DNA of 56,759 bases from Rhizophlyctis rosea (GCA_027596075.1 JADGJC010000269.1:1-56759); one strand, 5' to 3'; numbered from the stretch's first letter, positions 23,594 through 35,448 are shown. Made by a program: numbers and translations. The notes: generated by a model from the letters alone, not told the origin.

Positions 23594-25044
23594 TTACATG
23601 TTGAACAAGTGCTCAACCTGGGGATCGTCCTTCAAGTAGAACCACAGATACACCTCCTCGACAATGTCCAACGCATCCGTGAATTTGGCATAACAGGATT
23701 TTGCAATATGGAGGTACGGAACGCCGGCGACTAGGCGTTCTGCGTCGACGATCGGGGGAGAAAGGGCTTTCATTTTTTCGTAGCCTGTTATTTTCGTTGA
23801 CGTGAGATGCATGGTGACCATATTTGAATTTTGACCGCAGGAGAAGAACTGAAAAGTCATAACCATTTCTTACACTTACCAATGCTAGGCAACACCGCAA
23901 TCTCGAAACCGTGCTCATACATCCACTCCATAACCTTGACCGCCGCCTCCTTCTTCTGTCCCAGAAAGTCCAACCACCGTTGCGGGGGACCCCATTCCAC
24001 CACCACATGGCGGATCTGCTTTTTCTTAAAGAGGCCCTCCGCACTGTAGAGTCCCTGAATCTCAAAACCTTCTATGTCGACTTTCATGAAGGATACGGGT
24101 TGGTTGGGGAGGAGAAGGTTAAGCAAGTCGATACGGATGGTGGAGACGGTGAATGTGTCGGGTTTTGTAGCAGCGAGGGTTTGGTTGAGCGTGATGTGGT
24201 TTACGCCACCGTCCCATTCGGAGCCGTCCGTCATGTTTACCTGGGTTTTGTACCAACGGCGAACCGTTTAATGACGATACATGTATGCCATTTTCAACGG
24301 ATCATTCCGCTTTCTTCTCACCTGCTTGACAACATCCAACACAGCCTTAGGATAAATCCACAACCGATCATCAACTTGATTCAACCTCGCTGCCAATCGT
24401 ACACGTTTCTGCATCGTCGGTAGCGGCTCGAAAGCATATACGAAACGGGCACCGGATGCGGCGGCGACGAGGGAGTATATGCCGTGGTTCATGCCTGCAT
24501 CGATCATTTGGGGACCTTCGGAGGGTGGAGAGAGACGGATGATGGTTGTCATGAGGGTGTAGATTTGGTGTTCGCGGCCATGGTGTTGGTGGATGCCGCC
24601 GGGTTGGTGGGAGATGGCGTAGACCTGGTGGGGGGAAAGGGTGGAGTAAAGTAGCGTATCGGTGTGAAGTGCAACTTTCTCTCTGAAGTGTATTCCGACG
24701 AAACGTACCTTCGGCCTCGTATTCACAGTAAAAAGTTTCAACTCATCGGGCAACCCTTCCAAATCTTTCGTCGGGTCTCGAACTCCAATCTGGCCAGGAA
24801 TATTGTCCCAACCCAGTCCCTCATGCGCACGGGTACCGCCGGGAATGGTGCCCTTTTTGGTTGCGCGGACGAGCATTTTATAGTCGATGCCGTTGGGGTT
24901 AGGAGCGGGGTTGTCGTGAGTTTGAAGTGAGGGTTTGTGGACATTGAGGGGGAGGAGACAGAAGATCGTGAGAAGGATGAGTGTAACGGTCAGGAAGCGG
25001 AAAGCTTGTTGGGCTAAGCGGGGTGGGATGATGAGTCTGCGCAT
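23594..25044 (-). CDS. FkbM-type SAM-dependent methyltransferase, membrane-anchored
   Basis: Three exons (25044-24322, 24240-23880, 23784-23594), GT-AG introns of 81 and 95 nt, about 424 residues. Residues about 15-33 (FRFLTVTLILLTIFCLLPL) form one hydrophobic signal-anchor helix, so the catalytic part probably faces the secretory lumen. The methyltransferase core starts around residue 185: MIDAGMNHGIYSLVAAASG is the SAM-binding loop, VYAFEPLP the acidic strand after it, and FMKVDIEGFE the FkbM-family hallmark. FkbM enzymes O-methylate sugars, polyketides or lipids; the substrate here is unknown. The start was placed at 25044 because it directly precedes the anchor; an in-frame ATG at 25230 would add 62 residues without evident function. 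Both splice joins restore the family pattern (DVVKQ-VNMTDG and LPSIG-YEKMK). Confidence 0.82.
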
Positions 25045-27742
25045 GATGTGATTAAGTGGAAGGATTGGTGTTGGAAGTGGTTGTGGGAACAAGATGTACC
25101 ACTCTTCCCTCGAGACGGGTAGAATAGAAGAAAGAAGTTTGCCACACAGTTGTGTATCAGAACTCGCTGAAAGTTGGTGCAGCGCCAGGGTCGCGATGTG
25201 AGGGATGGCTCGCGATGGAGGATTGCCCATCGACTTTACGTTTTCCTAATCATGTGATGTCGGCCGTGGCGATGGTCAATCCTTACATCACAGCGAACAT
25301 CTAAATTACCCAATCACGCACATCAGTCATCTTTGTCGCCTTGAGTAAATACAGGAAGAGCAATCCAAATTGGCGCACAGAGACTCACAAGTTCCGTTAC
25401 TTTGATCAAGCATCTGGGTGGATCAACTTGAACTTGCGTGAAGTTGCCGACTGGATGATGACTAGCACCGCATATCACGGTGCCCTTTCCATGGTTGCGG
25501 AAATTCTGTCATGTCCAAATCCCTTGTGACTTAATTATCTATATGGAAGTTGAAGGGTGTTCCGGAACAACGTCTATCCATCACAGTGCCATTATTGATG
25601 ATAGCTCTAAGAAGTTGTACAGTGTTCGTGGTATCATGCAGTGGCAAAAAGAATTCAAAACACCACCTGCGACACAGCAAGACGCCTCACTACGACATTG
25701 TGAGCACACCGGAAACTCCAACCTTAACACGCGCTGGTGAACGGTTATCAAAGTGGAACTCTATTTGATACCATGTTCAAACATGGCAAAGTCATGGTCA
25801 AATATTCGTCGAGTCGATAACATCTATTCTGAATTATGACTATCCCGAGGCTGGTGCCCGCCATGGGAAGTTCGGAAAACGAGATTGCTTGATCCTCTCC
25901 CGTCTGTAAAATCTTCGTTTCAAGGGAATGGGGACCATTTTGTAATCTCCGCGGCAATGCAGAAAAGAAACGACTGAACCCGAAACATGGCGGACCCAAA
26001 TATCACTGAACTGATGCAAGCCTACCGGCATCTCACAGCCACCGCTGCCTAAACCTCCATTCTGAACCGAGATCGACGTTTGTATTTGTCCATCTCCGGT
26101 CAGACTGTATAGAGTAATTCAGGTTTGCGAACGCTAGCTCGACCACCATTACGCGTCCCATTTTGTTCAGTACACAAAACTCACAAACACCCCTTTGCCA
26201 CGACTGTGTACTTAGCAGCTTCTGGCCCATTGAGTCCTTCTGAAGCGTCTCCTAGTACCAATGCCGTAGTGGATTGCCCTCTTCTTTTCATCTTCTTTGT
26301 GGAGACTTGCATAAAACGCTTCTATTTCCGTGACCAGTCATTGTTTTGAACAACAAACAGTCTTTTCATATCCTTTGAAGGTTCAGAAAAAATGTTTCAT
26401 GAAATGGAAGCATCTTTTTTTCTTGATGACGCAGCGATATTTGGTTTTTTTGAGGAACTACGATTCCCCTTTCGCTCGGGATTGCTCCTATTATGTTCAG
26501 TAAAGCATGATCGACTCCAGGTTCGCAATTCCGCTTGTCGGCGACAGAAAGCCTCGCTGCTGACGAGCAACCACTCTATCAGTGATTCGATCGCCGTGGC
26601 ACAGCCCCTGTTGGGGGAGGGAAACCACCGTCTTACAGGTTGGATGGACCATCATTAGTTTGGCGACAGGAGCATATGATTTTGGCCTAATGTTGATTGG
26701 ATTGTGACACATCTAGTAATTACTTGTGGGCAATTTCTGGTAAGCTTTGCAGTGCCGCCAACAAAAAACAATCCAGCCCATTGAGATTGTACTTGGCAAA
26801 CCACCCTCATCGGTCCCCCATGCGCACCAGGTGCTTCAACATACTCCCGGCTCTGAATCATCATTTTACGAAAGTGATCAACTAGCAGTTGCTGTGATGT
26901 AACTCGTGCAAGTTGACATGTTGCATGGCAGGATACTCCAAAGTGGACTGAAGTCATTAGCGTATGCAGAGATTGCCTCAGCGACCGGCATGTCAAAACA
27001 TAATCACAACTTGAGATCTTCAGTTGTCTTCGACTTTGAGTTGGAAGCGGGTGCTTTAGGCGAACGTTATGAATAGCTTAGCGGGCTGCTTGTTTTCCTC
27101 GAGGCAACCCTACAAAGAGGTAATGATAAGAAGGAGATGCGTAGACTCATAATGTTGATCAAACTTCCAAGGAGATGAGTGCGGACCCGCCCTTCCTTGG
27201 GAAAACGCTTCGATACTGAGATGCGTCTGAAAAGCCACTTGGGTATTTGGAGGCGCCGTGTCTAGCGCCGTCCTGGCGCTGACTGAGTTTCAATGTGCGA
27301 ACCAGGATGATTTGAGGAACTATCTAGGGAAAAGCAAAAATTCAACGGAGCGGGCTAAAGACTTGTCACATTCCCAGGCAATCGGACTATTGATCCAATC
27401 CTTCGGATCAGCTCATGTGACGATATTACCGCGCCAAGGGAAAGCACTTGATCCATACTCGGCGGACGACAACTTCAAATTCATCATGGACCGGTCAAAT
27501 CAGTAGGATCGTGTGTCCTTTTGGGACAACTGTGATAGCATACCCCAAATCCAATCGCAGATCGCATCGTACAAGTGCTATTTCTGCAGTGTGATGCGAC
27601 TAGCACCTAAAAAGAAATGTCGTGCAGGTGGGGACAGACTGCACGCATCCGCTTTCGTTTCCTGCACCGCCAGAGTATACTGAGTATCGGAAAGCCGTGT
27701 ATTATTAATGAGTGCATCGTGTCATGCTGAACAATTCTATAT
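25045..27742. other. Gene-poor region
   Basis: Open frames are all under about 115 residues and none resembles a known family. No repeat pair, RNA gene or mobile-element protein was recognised. The segment next to 25045 presumably carries the FkbM-type gene's promoter. Confidence 0.45.
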
Positions 27743-28174
27743 TCAACCCTCTATCAAGGTCAATGGTATTGGAGGTTCTTCATACCGCCCAGAGGATGAC
27801 CTTCCACCACCTTCCCCTCTATATTGTCCCCTTAGCGCACGATCGGTCTCCCGCTGCTTTCGCAAATCATAAAGCCGTTTCTCTTCACTCATTCCCATCA
27901 CCTTTTCAAACTCCCGACGTTCTTCCTCTGCCTCTAGCCGTGTCAGGTCTTTATATATATCCGTCCACCAAGCCAGCTGCTGGTGAATGGGGTCCGATTT
28001 ATGAGTTGATACTCCTGCTTGGGCCTGCATTCTCATGTTGCTGGATGCGATCATAAGGTCCTATCCCAATGCGAGTGACGTGACGTTCTGGCGCCTCAAT
28101 CTTTGAGCCACGGAGTGGGGAAGATTTGGGACACGGTCTGGAAAGAGCATTGTTGGTGGAGAGGGTGTATTCAT
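27743..28174 (-). CDS. Small uncharacterised protein, charged C-terminal half; possible in-frame TAG
   Basis: The frame from ATG 28054 to the stop at 27743 encodes 103 residues. The centre (DPIHQQLAWWTDIYKDL) leads into a strongly helical Glu/Arg/Lys stretch (LEAEEERREFEKVMG, EKRLYDLRKQRETDR) and a Gly/Arg/Ser-rich tail. Composition looks like a genuine small soluble or organellar protein, but I do not recognise the family. The same frame extends upstream to an ATG at 28174 (MNTPSPPTMLFPDRVPNL...), separated by a single TAG at 28061-28063. That TAG could be the end of an intron whose donor I cannot find, a nonsense mutation, or simply the 5' leader. A TATAAA on the minus strand lies about 80 bases upstream of 28174. 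The downstream start at 28054 is the conservative choice. Confidence 0.5.
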
Positions 28175-28250
28175 GGGTTGAGTCTGCGGAGGGGCGGATG
28201 TTAGAAGTTAACTTTTGAACGATACGATGCTGGCAAAGAGTATACCGGTC

Positions 28251-28256
28251 TTTATA
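28251..28256 (-). promoter_or_regulatory. TATA-like element (TATAAA)
   Basis: TATAAA on the minus strand, about 77 bases upstream of the possible ATG at 28174 and about 197 upstream of the ATG at 28054. The position is compatible with a core promoter for the small gene. Such hexamers occur by chance, so this is tentative. Confidence 0.25.
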
Positions 28257-30197
28257 GCTTGATTGCAAGGGCAAACCAGTTCAAAAGCGGCAAGCAGGGG
28301 GACTTTTGACGAACTATTTACCAAACGGAAGCGACGGGGAACTAATGCGAGACAAGATCGCTCAGATTCAGACATTCTCACTCTGTAAGCAAGCAAAGAA
28401 CAATGAAACTAATTCTAAGCCCCACACCTTTTCATGAAGTTTGGTGAGACTCACCAGTACTCAGGACTTTGTGATGCGTGCCAAAGGGAAAACAACAGCA
28501 AGTATCAAGTGAGAGAAGCTCATGCGCTAACGATACGCTGAGATACAAACAGCATACTCTCCATAAAACGTCTGATCGAAACATATCTATACTATTTAGC
28601 TGTAATTGCAGATGATCAAGCAACTCGGAAGTCACTTCAACCGTCAAGGCATTCTGAAAGTGGGTGTTGCGAAGAATAAAACAAAATGAGGTTCAGGATC
28701 GCTGGATGAGATGCGGAGCAAGAAGTCGGAATCATTCTCCGGTCATCCAGTTGCATTCAATGCCCGAAGATGGTGTAAAGGACTGTGAGTTGTCTGACCG
28801 CACTTGTTGTAGCACCTCAAACATGTATGTTGAGCTGATGTTGAACTTCATTCTACAAAAAGTACACTACGCTGTCATGGAGTTCATGGCACCCGAATGA
28901 TTGGGGGAGAGTTATACTGTCACCGCCCAATTTGGGGTAGGGGTTTGATGATTCACTGATTGCCTTCCACCAGGGTTACTGGTTCGGACATGAGGTAGAA
29001 GTCCAGTAGATGTTATTTGAGGTGGCGGGAAAAATGGACTTCTACCGTCCGAGATGTCCCTGCCAGAACTTTGTCCAAGGCAGGAGTCAAATCAGAGGAA
29101 ACAAACGTCCGCAAACTTTTGCGAGATGATATGGAGAGGGAAGCAAGGTTTGTCAAATTCTCCAGCTGGAACTGGTCAGGGTTACAACGTTGAATAATAG
29201 GTCAAACCGCCTTTTGGACTTGTGCGGCAACATAGATTGACTCGCACAAGGACTTCATACATCATTTGGTCAGACCTTTGCAGTCTTTCTGTTCAATGGA
29301 TCAGTTGGATGAGATCCGTTGTTTCTGAACACCCTGATCCCACACCGCCACAAAACACCCCAATTTGGTTCGCACAGACACAGCAAATGCCCAGCCGGTT
29401 GTATGCTTGGAATTGTTTGCATTGAGCCTGTAGTCGATTGGAAACGGTCATTCAATGAACTTGGTACTGGGGTAATTGGTGATGTGATGGGTATTGGGTG
29501 AGAGAAGTCAGGAGAGAGTTGGGAAAAAGGATGCCCACGTGAAACAACTACACCGCCTTTTTGATCTCATCGAAAGCAGCATCCAACAATCCGACAAGGA
29601 GCATCGGTGGATCATTTGCAGAAATATATTTGGGAACAAACGTCCCAGAAACTCTGATAACATGCTTAATTTGTGGCGGGTTCTTGTAATCTCCTCCTAC
29701 TGGACAGACCCTCGATCGTGCCACCGGCAAAAAACGAACACGGCGTTTACGATGAAAGGAAACAAGGGAATGTACGTGACTTTGTTGCTTCACTAACACT
29801 TTACTTGAGTATTATTTGTTCCACCAAACAGGCGGAAATGGGCATTCGGAACCCTGGTGTGAGCCCACCGAAGTATATCTCAAGTGACAGTAAGTGACCG
29901 CGCCATTGTCTTTGTTAGCTGAGCCAGCATCGTCAACTGCGGGCACTTGAACCCATCAACAATTCGCATAAAGGGTAGACGCAAATGGCAGCCGGGAATG
30001 GGGCAGGAAACACCGGCTTGTGTCTTGTGTTTGCAAGTCATTGTGTTCCAAGTCAAGTATATTCACATTGTCTTTATACAACCGACAAAGGGGATCCTGG
30101 GATCTATCTCAATCTCTCTACGTCTTCAGGGAAGTCTTGAAGTCGCCCTACGTAAGAAAGAATCTTTGTGTGGAATAGGAAAGGAAAAATTATTTCA

Positions 30198-30303
30198 CTG
30201 TTAGAGTACGCCCACCTCGTGCCTTAGCCACAGACTCCAACATCGCCCGGAGACGGAGGATTTGCCGTAGCATGTCTCTGAAGCAGTGTGGGTCATCACG
30301 TAC
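30198..30303 (-). repeat. Intron-like repeat unit 2 (GTACGT ... CTCTAACAG)
   Basis: Read on the minus strand, the unit starts with GTACGTGATGACCCA, continues through CAGAGACATGC and TCCTCC, and ends GGCGTACTCTAACAG. It has a 5' splice-site consensus, a CTAAC branch-point-like pentamer and a terminal CAG, over 106 nt, the size of introns in this window. A diverged sister lies 199 bp away. Flanking 'exon' sequence has stops in all frames, so any transcript would be noncoding. Confidence 0.45.
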
Positions 30304-30396
30304 CTGTGGGTCGTTGTGTATCTTGCGGGTATTATCTTGCGGGTCTTAAAGTGGCTTGCGGTATCCTAGGGTGGTGAAATGGAAGGAACTGTTTCT

Positions 30397-30510
30397 CTGT
30401 TAGAGTACGCCTCACCAACTCCAATCCGTACCTAGCATCAGCAACTTACGCACGGAGGGAGGACCAAGGCCAGTGCATGTCTCTGGAAAGGAGATGGGTC
30501 ATAAACGTAC
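30397..30510 (-). repeat. Intron-like repeat unit 1 (GTACGT ... CTCTAACAG)
   Basis: Minus-strand sister of the unit at 30198-30303: GTACGTTTATGACCCA, CCAGAGACATGC, TCCTCC, then GGCGTACTCTAACAG, 114 nt. The bases just upstream of each donor are also similar (ATACACAA...AG), so the duplicated unit is an exon-plus-intron block of about 199 bp rather than an intron alone. Confidence 0.45.
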
Positions 30511-31020
30511 CTTTATGTCTTGTGTATATAGCCTTGCTATGTTGAAGGGTGATTAGGTTGGTGGATCGAAGGCAAGAATTGGAGTAGAGAGAGCAAAGAA
30601 CGAAAATGTGGAACTGAGAGAGCGGGGAAAGAACGAGAGAAAACGATGCAAATCATCACAGGGGGTCGGGGGGTTTACAGAACCTTGCGGTGACTTCGCT
30701 TTGGCGCAGTTTGTGCAGTTTCTGCTCAGCTGTCAGTGTTTGCCGAGGGATGTTCAGTATGATCATCAAGAACGTAATGCCGTTGCACATCATCGAGGGT
30801 CTGTAAGCCCGCCCGGGCCGATGATTGGACCAAATGTGGCGGATTTCCGCGGGATACGCCAAGATGTGGTTCAGGATCAATGAGTGAATCAGGGGAGGCA
30901 CTATCAAAGCAGATATACGCATGCCGGTGCCCGCTGGTTATCATGTCTGGTGAATAAAACAAAGACCCGTAACGTAGGTGGGTTGATTGTGTGATCATTG
31001 TGTAAGCATGTCCACGTGCT

Positions 31021-31267
31021 TGGAGGCGCAGTCAACCTGCTGCGGACTTGAGCTGCACCACAATTCACACGCCTCTGACGGTTGATGGAGACACAGCAGG
31101 CAGCAGACACCCCGCGAAATTTGTTTCCCACGCTCATTCACTATCCACCATCACTCTCTTACTTCTCGAGTTATACTTGTTACTTGCACTAGCTTTAACA
31201 GGAATAGTGTAGTAGAACCATAACACTCCAATACTCATCCCCACATATCCACAGGCCGATTGTCATC
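31021..31267 (+). promoter_or_regulatory. 5' leader/promoter region shared with the gene at 43.2 kb
   Basis: This stretch aligns by eye with 42955-43216. Shared landmarks in order: GCTGCACCACA...CACACGCC, CCCGCxAxxTTTGTTTCCC followed by CGxTCATT, and TAGTAGAxCxAxxACxxCC followed by AATACxCA close to the start codon. Spacing to the ATG is similar in both. This suggests the two genes inherited a common promoter and 5' untranslated leader. Confidence 0.6.
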
Positions 31268-33040
31268 ATGGAATACGTAGCGAGGCATGCAAAATCCATC
31301 AAGATATCCGTCATCGTTGCGCTCGTCCTTTCCATCCTAGTCGAAATCATCTTCCCCTCACAAAATCCCTCGTCTTTGTCTGTTATCCCAGACTTGCAAC
31401 ACACCATCGTGCCTGCCTCCGCGACCATCACGACCATTCTCCACAACCCCAGCACCCCACCTAACCTCTCGCCCACTAACACAAACAACTACCCTGCAAA
31501 ATTCACTGTAGTAATCACGGGTACGCACTGTTACTCCAGCAACAGCTGCCCCATCGGTCTCGCATGCCAGAACAGCCGCTGCGTGCCGCCTCAGGGAATG
31601 TGCCAAACCGTCAACATCAACTTGTGGGACTGTGCGACTTCGACGGTGATGACTACCGAGACGGAGACGACGGTGTATGAGACGCCTACGACGCAGGGGC
31701 ACCAGACTCAGACGACCACTCCATCGTATCAGACTCAGACTTATCAGGCTCCGCCCTACCAAGCTGGGTCTGTTCCTCCGACGTATGGAACTCCCATAAC
31801 CACGACCAGGCGCTCTACTGGTCGTCGCAATACCAAGCACGATTCCGGCGACTTCGAAGATGGGACGCAGCCTGACCTCTATGCCGAGTTCAATGTGTCG
31901 AAAACAGCATCCCAAGTAAGACACTTTGTAGTCATCAGATGATATTCAAATCGGATCCAACCCACATCGTTTCACAGGACGAAATCAAAAAGGCTTACAA
32001 GAAGCTCGCTCTACGATACCACCCCGACAAACTCACCCACCTGTCTACTGATGAAGAAAAGCAGCAGGCGATCGCCAAGTTCCAACAAATCGCCACGTGG
32101 TATGCCGTCCTCTCCGACCCCATCAAACGCAAACGCTACGACACCACCGGAGAGATAGACTCGGAAGGCGCTTCCATGATCTCCGCAAAGGGCGACGCTG
32201 CTTGGGATGGGTATTTCAGAACATTGTGGGAGGAGGTGATGATAAAGGCAATTGAGGAAATGTCGAAGAAGTATCGGGGTAAGCTTCCGCAAAAAACGGA
32301 GCGGCCGCCAGGTAGATAGTAATGGGCATATCGGATATCAGGTACCGAAGAAGAGCGCGCCGACGTTCTGAAGGCATACGCACAACACAAAGGCGACCTC
32401 TGGAAGATCCTCGACACCGTCATGCTCAGTCAACTCGACGACCACCCGCGCTTCGTCACCATGATCCAAAAAGCCATTGCCTGCGGCGAAGTCAAGGAGT
32501 TCCCGCTCTTCAAAAAGACATCAGAAGACAAGAAGGAGCTCGCGAAACGGAAGAAGGCCGCCGAGAAGGAAGCGAAAGAGGCAATGAAGGAAATGAATAG
32601 TGGGAAGAACGAGGAGAAAAGGGGTGGTTGTGGTTTGGGGGATGATTTGGGGGCGCTTATTATGGAGAGGATGGCGAGGCCGAAGCGGAGGATTGGGGGT
32701 TTGATTGCGCGGTTGGAGGAGACGTTTGGTGGGAAGAAGGCTGGGGCGGAGAAGGTTGAGACGACGACGAAATCGACGGAAGGGACAACTGTGGATCCGA
32801 ACATCTCAACGTTCTGGTCTACCGTCAATACTGTAAAGAAGTAAGTTCTCCACCGACAGACATATTCTGCCTATCACACCAGTTTGATCACCAAAAGACT
32901 CTGTGAAAACAATACTAATCCTCTCCACGTGCCCTCGCAATAGGGTCGTTAAATACTACCTCATCATTCACGTCGGCGCCCTCTTCTGCGTGTATTGGCC
33001 CGGTGGTGGGTGGCTACCCATTGAAAATTTTAGGCCCTGA
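31268..33040 (+). CDS. DNAJC9-like J-domain protein with N- and C-terminal membrane segments
   Basis: Four exons: 31268-31915, 31978-32278, 32342-32840, 32944-33040, about 514 residues. Residues about 10-30 (IKISVIVALVLSILVEIIF) form a hydrophobic helix; about 87-112 is a Cys-rich motif (CYSSNSCPIGLAC, then C-x5-MC); then a Thr/Pro/Gln-rich linker. From residue 203 comes a J domain with HPD intact (about 231-233), then the region typical of DNAJC9 (YFRTLWEEV, KYRGTEEERADVLKAY, HPRFVTMIQKAIACGEV), and a basic helical segment. DNAJC9 is a J protein that hands histone H3-H4 to Hsp70 in nucleus and cytosol. The last exon adds a second hydrophobic stretch, YYLIIHVGALFCVYW. The fusion lies inside one exon, so it is not a splicing guess. 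Membrane topology, and whether it still binds histones, are unknown. Confidence 0.82.
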
Positions 33041-34457
33041 TAGTGTGAGAGGAGTATTTCTGATTCAAAAAACATTTTGCGAGTATTGTTTATCTATTAA
33101 GCTCTGTGTAGATACTATTCGAGAAAAATAGCAACTTTGAATTGTACGTGAAATGATGATCTTTCGTGGTAGAGCTGTGGTCAAGGCGGGAATAGCAATC
33201 TTCTGCAAAGTTGGCTTCTGGAAGCTGTGTACCATGTACTTGTGAATGTGATGAACGTTTCTTTTTTCCCCCATACTGAGCGTTCTTTTTGATCAATCAT
33301 ACTCGAAAGATTGTGTTCCCGGCGCCTGGCTGGCTGACTCGGAGAAACTTTCGACGGTCGCGGCTTGCAATCGTCAAATTCTTGGGATGCGGATATTGGG
33401 TATTGACGGTGCTCTAATCTCGCGATGTATGTAGAATGAGCAAGCCATTGACCTCAATGGCTTAGCACCGATCAACAACACTTGCTGAGTCTACAGATCT
33501 GTGGGACACAGATTTGCAAATGAACATTCAGTACCTTGAAACATGACAACGTTAAATATAAGTACCTCACTGACCTTCGCTGTGCCAAAAAAAAAATTGA
33601 AAAAAAAAACATATTCGGAACACCCGCTAATAGAGCGACAATCAAATTGCAGGGTCAGCTTCATCCATTGCGTGCTTTTGAAAGTGCCTTAAACCCAGCT
33701 ATGGCCCCGCGGCTGTTATCGGTGCACATTGCTGAACACTGCGTTTGCGTCATATGAGATACGGGAAAAGCAATTCGTCCTTTTTGTTGAGCTCATTCTG
33801 ATCATCACTGAGTTTTCTCCAGCCAATGCAAAGGCTGCAAATACATCCGTAAACCGGCTCAGCTTCCGGTGGAGGGCGTCCAAAGTCGGATAACACTGCA
33901 AGGGCTTTGCTGAGAGTGAGCACAGAAATGACTGGGAAACAACCGCTTTAGAGTATCATCAGGTCGGCACTTATAGCTTTCTGTATGAGAAGATGAGGAA
34001 ATCAAAAAAAGGAAAATAGCGCAAACGAGTCTTCATGTCACACCGCACTGTGGGGTGAACCTGCGGGAAGCAGCATATAAGGAAACAATGAGTAGTCACG
34101 TCAACCAGGTTGCCTGGCTATGGGGAGAATCTTTCTACAGGTTCTTGTTCGTCATCATAAGATTAGACAAAAGCAATGGACCAATCACATTGAAGTAAGG
34201 CCCACCCATACTCATCATGGATCACGATTCACCACACAGCAGTAGGACCCTTATCGGGCCCACCGGACACGTACAACAAGCCACACAACAACTCTTGGTG
34301 GCACAGCAGATGGTGGCTGGTCAGCGCCGTGGAGCCTGAACTCTTCTTGTGTTCCCACCATCAGTTCCCTGTTTCGAATCTCGCACCTTGCCCTTCCACC
34401 GACACTCCTCACTCTTCGTCCAACTCATCCACTCAGATCAACCCGTATTGCGAAACA
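33041..34457. other. Intergenic region
   Basis: No family-level coding match on either strand. It contains A-rich runs near 33.58-33.61 kb, and presumably the promoter of the membrane protein starting at 34524. No RNA gene was seen. Confidence 0.45.
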
Positions 34458-34521
34458 CTACCACTTTCTCACTCTACCACTAGCTCACACTACCACTTTC
34501 TCACACTACCACTACCACTAC
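34458..34521 (+). repeat. 16-bp tandem repeat, four units, in the 5' leader
   Basis: Four consecutive 16-bp units of CTACCACTTTCTCACT with small variations end two bases before the ATG at 34524. The repeat is pyrimidine-rich and lies in the predicted 5' untranslated leader, where copy-number changes could alter spacing to the start codon. Confidence 0.75.
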
Positions 34522-34523
34522 AA

Positions 34524-35448
34524 ATGGTACAAGCAAAGCTCCTCCAGCTCATCCCCACCCTCTCAACCATCCCTGCGCAACGCCGCAGCAGGGCTGCAAA
34601 AGTTGTTTGGTTGGCGAGACGGCTCTTTATAGCCGTCTTCATGCTCCTTTTCATACAGCTTCTCGACTCTCACTTCCTTGACAACACAATCGAAACGTTG
34701 CTGCTGGGTTTCTTTTACTCAATTACTTCTGTTGACGAGATCGCAAGACTGAAACTCCGTTGCGGAATCTACTCCGTCGCCGTCGTCGCACTCCTTATCC
34801 TTTCACTCGAACTGCTTGGGTGTCTTATGGGCTGTCTTATTTCGTCGGAGCCCGTGACTTTGACGACATCAGGAACGCAAACTGCCGATACGGGTCGCAC
34901 AAATTCCGCAACACAACCCGATTTCAAAGGCCACCCCGTCGCGACACAAACAAACTCTTCTCACATAATGGCAGATAAGAACCAGCTGCAGAGTCCGAAG
35001 AAGGAAGAGACAGGAGAGCGTGGGGCGGGGTATGTCAATCTAGTCTCGTACATATCTCCAATCACAGTCCCCGGCGCATTGTGGAACTGTAGATACTTCC
35101 ACATGGGGAAGCTTGTCAACTTCCGACCAACTGATCTGTCTTTGCTTTCATTTATTCCTCAGAAACGGGTTGACGGCCGCCTTGTCGTTCATCCGGTGCA
35201 GTGCCGCGATCGTCGGCGTTACTCTCTGCCTTTGCGCATCCGGGTGCTGGCTAACTGTCGTCCTCCCGCTCGGTTCCGGTCTGAACGTACTCTTTGGGAC
35301 AAGCTGGGCATACATTTGTGGAAAACTGGATAAGTGGACCTGTTGGCTATCAGTCCTACTCCCGCTGGGTCGCGGTCTGAACGCACTCTTTGAGACAAGC
35401 TTGGGAGACATTGGCGCAAGACTCGACAAATCAGGACAAGAAGTGTGA
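34524..35448 (+). CDS. Small multi-pass membrane protein with a 32-residue tandem repeat
   Basis: Two exons (34524-35029 and 35163-35448, GT-AG intron of 133 nt, the frame kept by GG+A) give about 263 residues. The N-terminus is basic and followed by hydrophobic helices LFIAVFMLLFIQLL and IYSVAVVALLILSLELLGCLMG, then a hydrophilic Thr/Lys/Glu-rich loop. Exon 2 encodes another hydrophobic helix and two direct repeats of 32 residues, CWLTVVLPLGSGLNVLFGTS / CWLSVLLPLGRGLNALFETS with GKLDK / ARLDK ends, about 96 bp apart in DNA. The upstream in-frame ATG at 34329 would put the 16-bp repeat into protein, so 34524 is preferred. I do not recognise the family. It is followed directly by the pseudogenic GH7 region. 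Confidence 0.6.

Larger units (their letters stand above)
28257..31020. other. Gene-poor region with a tandem noncoding duplication
   Basis: No recognisable protein gene. The notable content is the tandem unit at 30198-30510 (separate entries). The last part, near 31.0 kb, merges into the 5' leader of the DNAJC9-like gene. Confidence 0.45.

Noticed and set aside
998..28063. Reassignment of TAG (and TAA) to Gln, suggested by in-frame stops in three genes
   Set aside because: The long ABC transporter and GLDC genes have no internal TAG or TAA among about 2300 codons, and TAG is the natural terminator of the OMT-SDR, BORCS6-like and F-box-like genes. The standard code fits better.
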